From: an uncultured Chloroflexota bacterium | GTDB lineage: Bacteria > Chloroflexota > Anaerolineae > Anaerolineales > Villigracilaceae | Length of the DNA stretch: 7,243 nucleotides | Assembly (NCBI GenBank): GCA_903837815.1 | Contig: CAILWD010000145.1 | Location: 1 to 7,243, forward strand | Reading direction: 5' to 3' | Shown: in pieces, positions 5,066 through 7,243 of the stretch | Numbering within the stretch: position 1 is the stretch's first letter | How the letters are laid out: the number at the start of each line of letters is the position of its first letter | Program-made: the position numbers and the translations under genes | Notes under the pieces: generated by a model | What the model saw: only the letters and a program-made list of their open reading frames with translations | What the model was told of the DNA's origin: nothing | Database searches by the model: none

Positions 5066-6580
5066 CTACCTTCTTAAGATGACTGCCGTTTTATCCTCGT
5101 AAAGAACCTTCCAACTTTCATCGATCAGGGCACGAGCAAGGGTCGAGTCTGTTTCGATCACCGCCCACTCAATGTCATATCGATCCAAAAGGTATCTCCA
5201 CCTGCCGCCGGCAGTGAGGATGGTTTCATATTCCAGCGTGACTTCACCCGTCACATCCGCAACGCTATCGACAAATGTTTTTTGCGGATGGAGATTCAGC
5301 GCGAGGTAGCCGCCCCAGTTCAGGTCGTTGAACATACGACCAGACTGCGGGTTGGATTCCAACCATCGAACCGCATCCACAGGGAAGGTTTGCGGCTCGA
5401 AGCGATAGAGAATTTTTGAAATCGGCGAAAAGACAACCAGCGCCCCAAAGACAAGAACCGTGAGAATAGGATACATCGCCCCCCGAATTTGGTCTTCGAC
5501 CCGGGCAAGGGTCTCCTCCAGCCTGTTGACGAGAGGCAGGCTCCGCAAATCGGTCAGCGCTTCGGCAAGGACGAAGGGCGCAACCACGCCGTACAAGTGG
5601 ACATTGCGAAACGCCATCAAACTCATGGCGCTGAAACCCGCCAGCAGCAAGCCCTGTCCGCTGGAAAGTTGATTCCGCTTGACCGTCAGCAGGAAGATGG
5701 AAAAGACCAGCAGGAGGAAAAAGATTCGCAGTTCGGGCAGTTGGAAGTTGGGCGGGTTGGCTTCTGCCATGTGCGACATCAAATACCGGTTGTTGACGAA
5801 ACCCAAAATGCTGAACCATGACCCCGCTCCGCCGGGATTCAAAACACTGGCGGCGATGGACAAGACCAACGCCAGCCAGAGGCGTTTGCCAGTCAACCAC
5901 GAAGGGTCACGAAGAGGCACAAAGGGTTTTTCCTTTGTGTCCCTTTGTCCCCCTGGTGGTGCAAAAATGTTTTCAACAAAATAATCCACCGCCCAGCCGA
6001 CGGCGAAGGCAAAGAGAACCAACACGCCCGCGATGAAGACACCGTGGAAATTGCTCCACAAAACCATCAGGGCGGGGAAACGCCAGATGGAAATTTTCTC
6101 GCCGCGCCGCAAACGGTCTGCCCACGTCAGCCAGATCGCCAGCAGGAACATCGAAAACAAATGCGGGCGGATTGCCCAATTGAGCGAGGCGGCAAAGGCT
6201 CCCCACGCAACGATGAACAAAACAGGCAGGCGCAGGGAAAGCCTTTCGACAAGATAGTTATAGGAGATGAGGAAGGTTGCAGCGAGCAAAACCGCGGCAA
6301 GCAACACAAGCCCCGGCAAGCCTGCCGCCGAATACACAACCTGATAAACCACCTGCGAAAGCCACTCGTGCGAAACGTAGGCGCGGTTTTCATAGGGATA
6401 GATCAACGGCTCGGTATCGGGGATGGCGCGTTCGGCGAGAATCAACCTGCCGAATAGCAGGTGACGTGGCAGGTCACCGTCGAGGTTGATCATCCGCCCG
6501 CCAAGCAAAAGAATGGCGATGAACAATGCCGCGAAAAAAATATCCCCCAGGCGGGGCAGAAACTTTCGAGACAGATTCAT
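5066..6580 (-). CDS. Polytopic membrane protein, GT-C-glycosyltransferase-like (function uncertain)
   Basis: A 504-residue integral membrane protein of unproven function. About ten hydrophobic helices are visible, near residues 12-28, 86-106, 117-134, 139-153, 168-197 (possibly two), 233-247, 285-299, 308-343 (two) and 371-386. The first outside loop is long and polar, with acidic and histidine residues (LDGDLPRHLLFG at 33-44, SHEWLSQ at 70-76), as in GT-C enzymes that use lipid-linked sugars. RPHLFS (138-143) and NFHGVF (177-182) are further likely conserved spots. The C-terminal soluble part (about 395-504) has FNDLNWGGYLALNL followed by FVDSVADVTG, a pattern I associate with unnamed bacterial membrane-protein families. 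The start is supported by AGGGAA (6588-6593, reverse strand) and by the ATGA overlap with the upstream glycosyltransferase. Residues 207-229 are encoded by a palindromic repeat. Assignment as an enzyme is inference; an envelope polysaccharide or glycoprotein role is possible. Confidence 0.85.
   Translation of the reverse strand: MNLSRKFLPRLGDIFFAALFIAILLLGGRMINLDGDLPRHLLFGRLILAERAIPDTEPLIYPYENRAYVSHEWLSQVVYQVVYSAAGLPGLVLLAAVLLAATFLISYNYLVERLSLRLPVLFIVAWGAFAASLNWAIRPHLFSMFLLAIWLTWADRLRRGEKISIWRFPALMVLWSNFHGVFIAGVLVLFAFAVGWAVDYFVENIFAPPGGQRDTKEKPFVPLRDPSWLTGKRLWLALVLSIAASVLNPGGAGSWFSILGFVNNRYLMSHMAEANPPNFQLPELRIFFLLLVFSIFLLTVKRNQLSSGQGLLLAGFSAMSLMAFRNVHLYGVVAPFVLAEALTDLRSLPLVNRLEETLARVEDQIRGAMYPILTVLVFGALVVFSPISKILYRFEPQTFPVDAVRWLESNPQSGRMFNDLNWGGYLALNLHPQKTFVDSVADVTGEVTLEYETILTAGGRWRYLLDRYDIEWAVIETDSTLARALIDESWKVLYEDKTAVILRR
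5896..5960. repeat. Imperfect palindrome made of 10-nt units, inside the membrane-protein gene
   Basis: The left arm (5896-5925) contains three 10-nt tandem units: CACGAAGGGT (5898-5907), CACGAAGAGG (5908-5917) and CACAAAGGGT (5918-5927). The right arm (5932-5960) is roughly their reverse complement, giving a stem of about 30 bp with around three quarters of positions paired. The core is perfect: CACAAAGG (5918-5925) with CCTTTGTG (5932-5939) around the 6-nt loop GTTTTT. The reading frame of the reverse-strand gene passes through without a stop and encodes residues 207-229, a hydrophilic segment between two membrane helices. CACGAAGG-type repeats look familiar from intergenic regions of several bacterial genomes, from memory and unchecked. 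A dispersed palindromic element taken into the coding sequence is the likely explanation. Confidence 0.75.
6577..6580 (-). other. ATGA stop/start overlap coupling glycosyltransferase and membrane protein
   Basis: On the reverse strand the ATG of the membrane protein (6580-6578) overlaps the TGA stop of the glycosyltransferase (6579-6577). Such an overlap usually means co-transcription and coupled translation, so the two proteins probably act in one process. Confidence 0.9.
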
Positions 6581-7243
6581 TTTGGATTTCCCTGCTTCAG
6601 CTTAATGTTGAGAATGCTGATGAAGAAACTGGCGAAGAAGATTTGAAACCCGAGCGTGAACAACATCGCGCCGGGGATGACCAGCCTCATCGAGCGGGTC
6701 GGGTCGATGTCGCCGAAGCGGTTTGCGCTCCAGTAGAAGACTGCGCCCAGCGAACTGGCGAAGCCCAGCAGAATCATCCCCGCACTCAAGGCGAGTCCTT
6801 TTTCAAGACCCACGTGGCTCAGAAGGCGGTCGGTGTTTTCATCGCGGGGAAGCAAGTTCGAGTGGACGCCGAAGACGTAGGTAAAAATCGAGAACAGGAC
6901 AGACTGCACGCCGATGATGGCAAGCAGGGAGGCGTACATCAGCGTGTTGATGTCGAGCCTGACCCCGCCAATATGGACGGGGGCAAAAATCAGCGGGATG
7001 GAAACCAGCAAACCCAAGAGGGTCATGGCAATGCCGGGGTAAAAGAAAAGCCACTTGGGACTGTAGAGCAATAAAAATTTGAGGTGCCGCCAGCCGTCAG
7101 ACCATGTCCGCAGGTGGGGCGGGCGGGTGCGCCCATCGGGATGCAAAACGGTGGGGACTTCCATCACGCTCAGCCCGCGCATCGCGGCTTTGACCACCAT
7201 CTCGCTGGCGAATTCCATGCCGGTGGTTTGCAGGTCGAGGTCG
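6577..7243 (-). CDS. Family 2 glycosyltransferase, C-terminal part (5' end outside window)
   Basis: C-terminal 221 residues of a GT2 enzyme of the dolichol/polyprenyl-phosphate sugar synthase type, which transfers a sugar from a nucleotide donor to a lipid phosphate at the membrane. The visible part opens with DLDLQTTGMEFASEMVVKA, the end of the catalytic domain. VMEVPTVLHPDGRTRPPHLR and WSDGWRHLKFLLLYSPKW follow, which I recognise from this subfamily. Four membrane helices then lie near residues 66-87, 99-124, 149-171 and 187-212 of the fragment. The N-terminal GT-A domain with the DxD metal site is beyond the right edge, so the donor sugar cannot be judged. The ATG at 7218 is internal: the frame stays open to the window end with conserved residues before it. 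It overlaps the next gene by ATGA. Use of its lipid-linked sugar by that GT-C-like neighbour is a hypothesis. Confidence 0.9.
   Translation of the reverse strand, partial: DLDLQTTGMEFASEMVVKAAMRGLSVMEVPTVLHPDGRTRPPHLRTWSDGWRHLKFLLLYSPKWLFFYPGIAMTLLGLLVSIPLIFAPVHIGGVRLDINTLMYASLLAIIGVQSVLFSIFTYVFGVHSNLLPRDENTDRLLSHVGLEKGLALSAGMILLGFASSLGAVFYWSANRFGDIDPTRSMRLVIPGAMLFTLGFQIFFASFFISILNIKLKQGNPK

Noticed and set aside
5044..5070. G-run/C-run pair between the convergent genes as a terminator
   Set aside because: Only about four or five G-C pairs around a loop of roughly 15 nt, with no proper T-tract after the stem on either strand.
5679..7074. Several forward-strand open frames over the membrane protein and glycosyltransferase genes
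   Set aside because: The reverse strand has membrane-helix patterns, conserved GT2 motifs, a Shine-Dalgarno and an ATGA overlap; the forward translations are polar and featureless.
1..7243. CRISPR array, tRNA/rRNA gene, transposase or toxin-antitoxin pair
   Set aside because: No regularly spaced direct repeats, tRNA-like folds, rRNA stretches or transposase motifs were seen. The short repeats found are local palindromes or tandem octamers and decamers.

Overview
The window looks like a chromosomal segment of a Chloroflexota bacterium, most likely of the class Anaerolineae. This rests on recognising protein families and a remembered gene order (ATP synthase genes followed by an mreB-like gene), not on a search. 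Coding density is high, codons are GC-rich, and none of the genes looks recently transferred.

Positions 1-4703 (+ strand) hold the end of an F-type ATP synthase operon in the standard order: atpA (3' part only), atpG, atpD and atpC, encoding alpha, gamma, beta and epsilon of the F1 head. An MreB/Mbl actin-homologue gene follows only 6 nt after atpC and is probably co-transcribed. A strong intrinsic terminator (4671-4703) closes the unit. Almost directly after its T-tract come the ribosome binding site and start of a small SUI1/YciH gene (4717-5052), related to eukaryotic eIF1.

Positions 5066-7243 (- strand) hold a convergent pair read leftwards from the right edge. First comes the C-terminal part of a family 2 glycosyltransferase with four membrane helices (DPM1/dolichol-phosphate-glucose-synthase type). 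It overlaps by ATGA a 504-residue polytopic membrane protein that resembles GT-C-type enzymes. A role in making or using lipid-linked sugars for the cell envelope is plausible but inferred.

No wholly new system is evident. The points most worth a second look are: (1) the MreB homologue has substitutions at three positions that matter for ATP hydrolysis in characterised MreB, while the adenosine-pocket residues are kept; (2) a 65-bp imperfect palindrome built of 10-nt tandem units lies in frame inside the membrane-protein gene and encodes a loop between membrane helices; (3) the atpD-atpC spacer is a nested palindrome abutting the atpC Shine-Dalgarno; (4) the atpA-atpG spacer consists exactly of three 8-nt units, the second of which supplies the Shine-Dalgarno; (5) AtpA carries an insertion of about 41 residues relative to E. 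coli.
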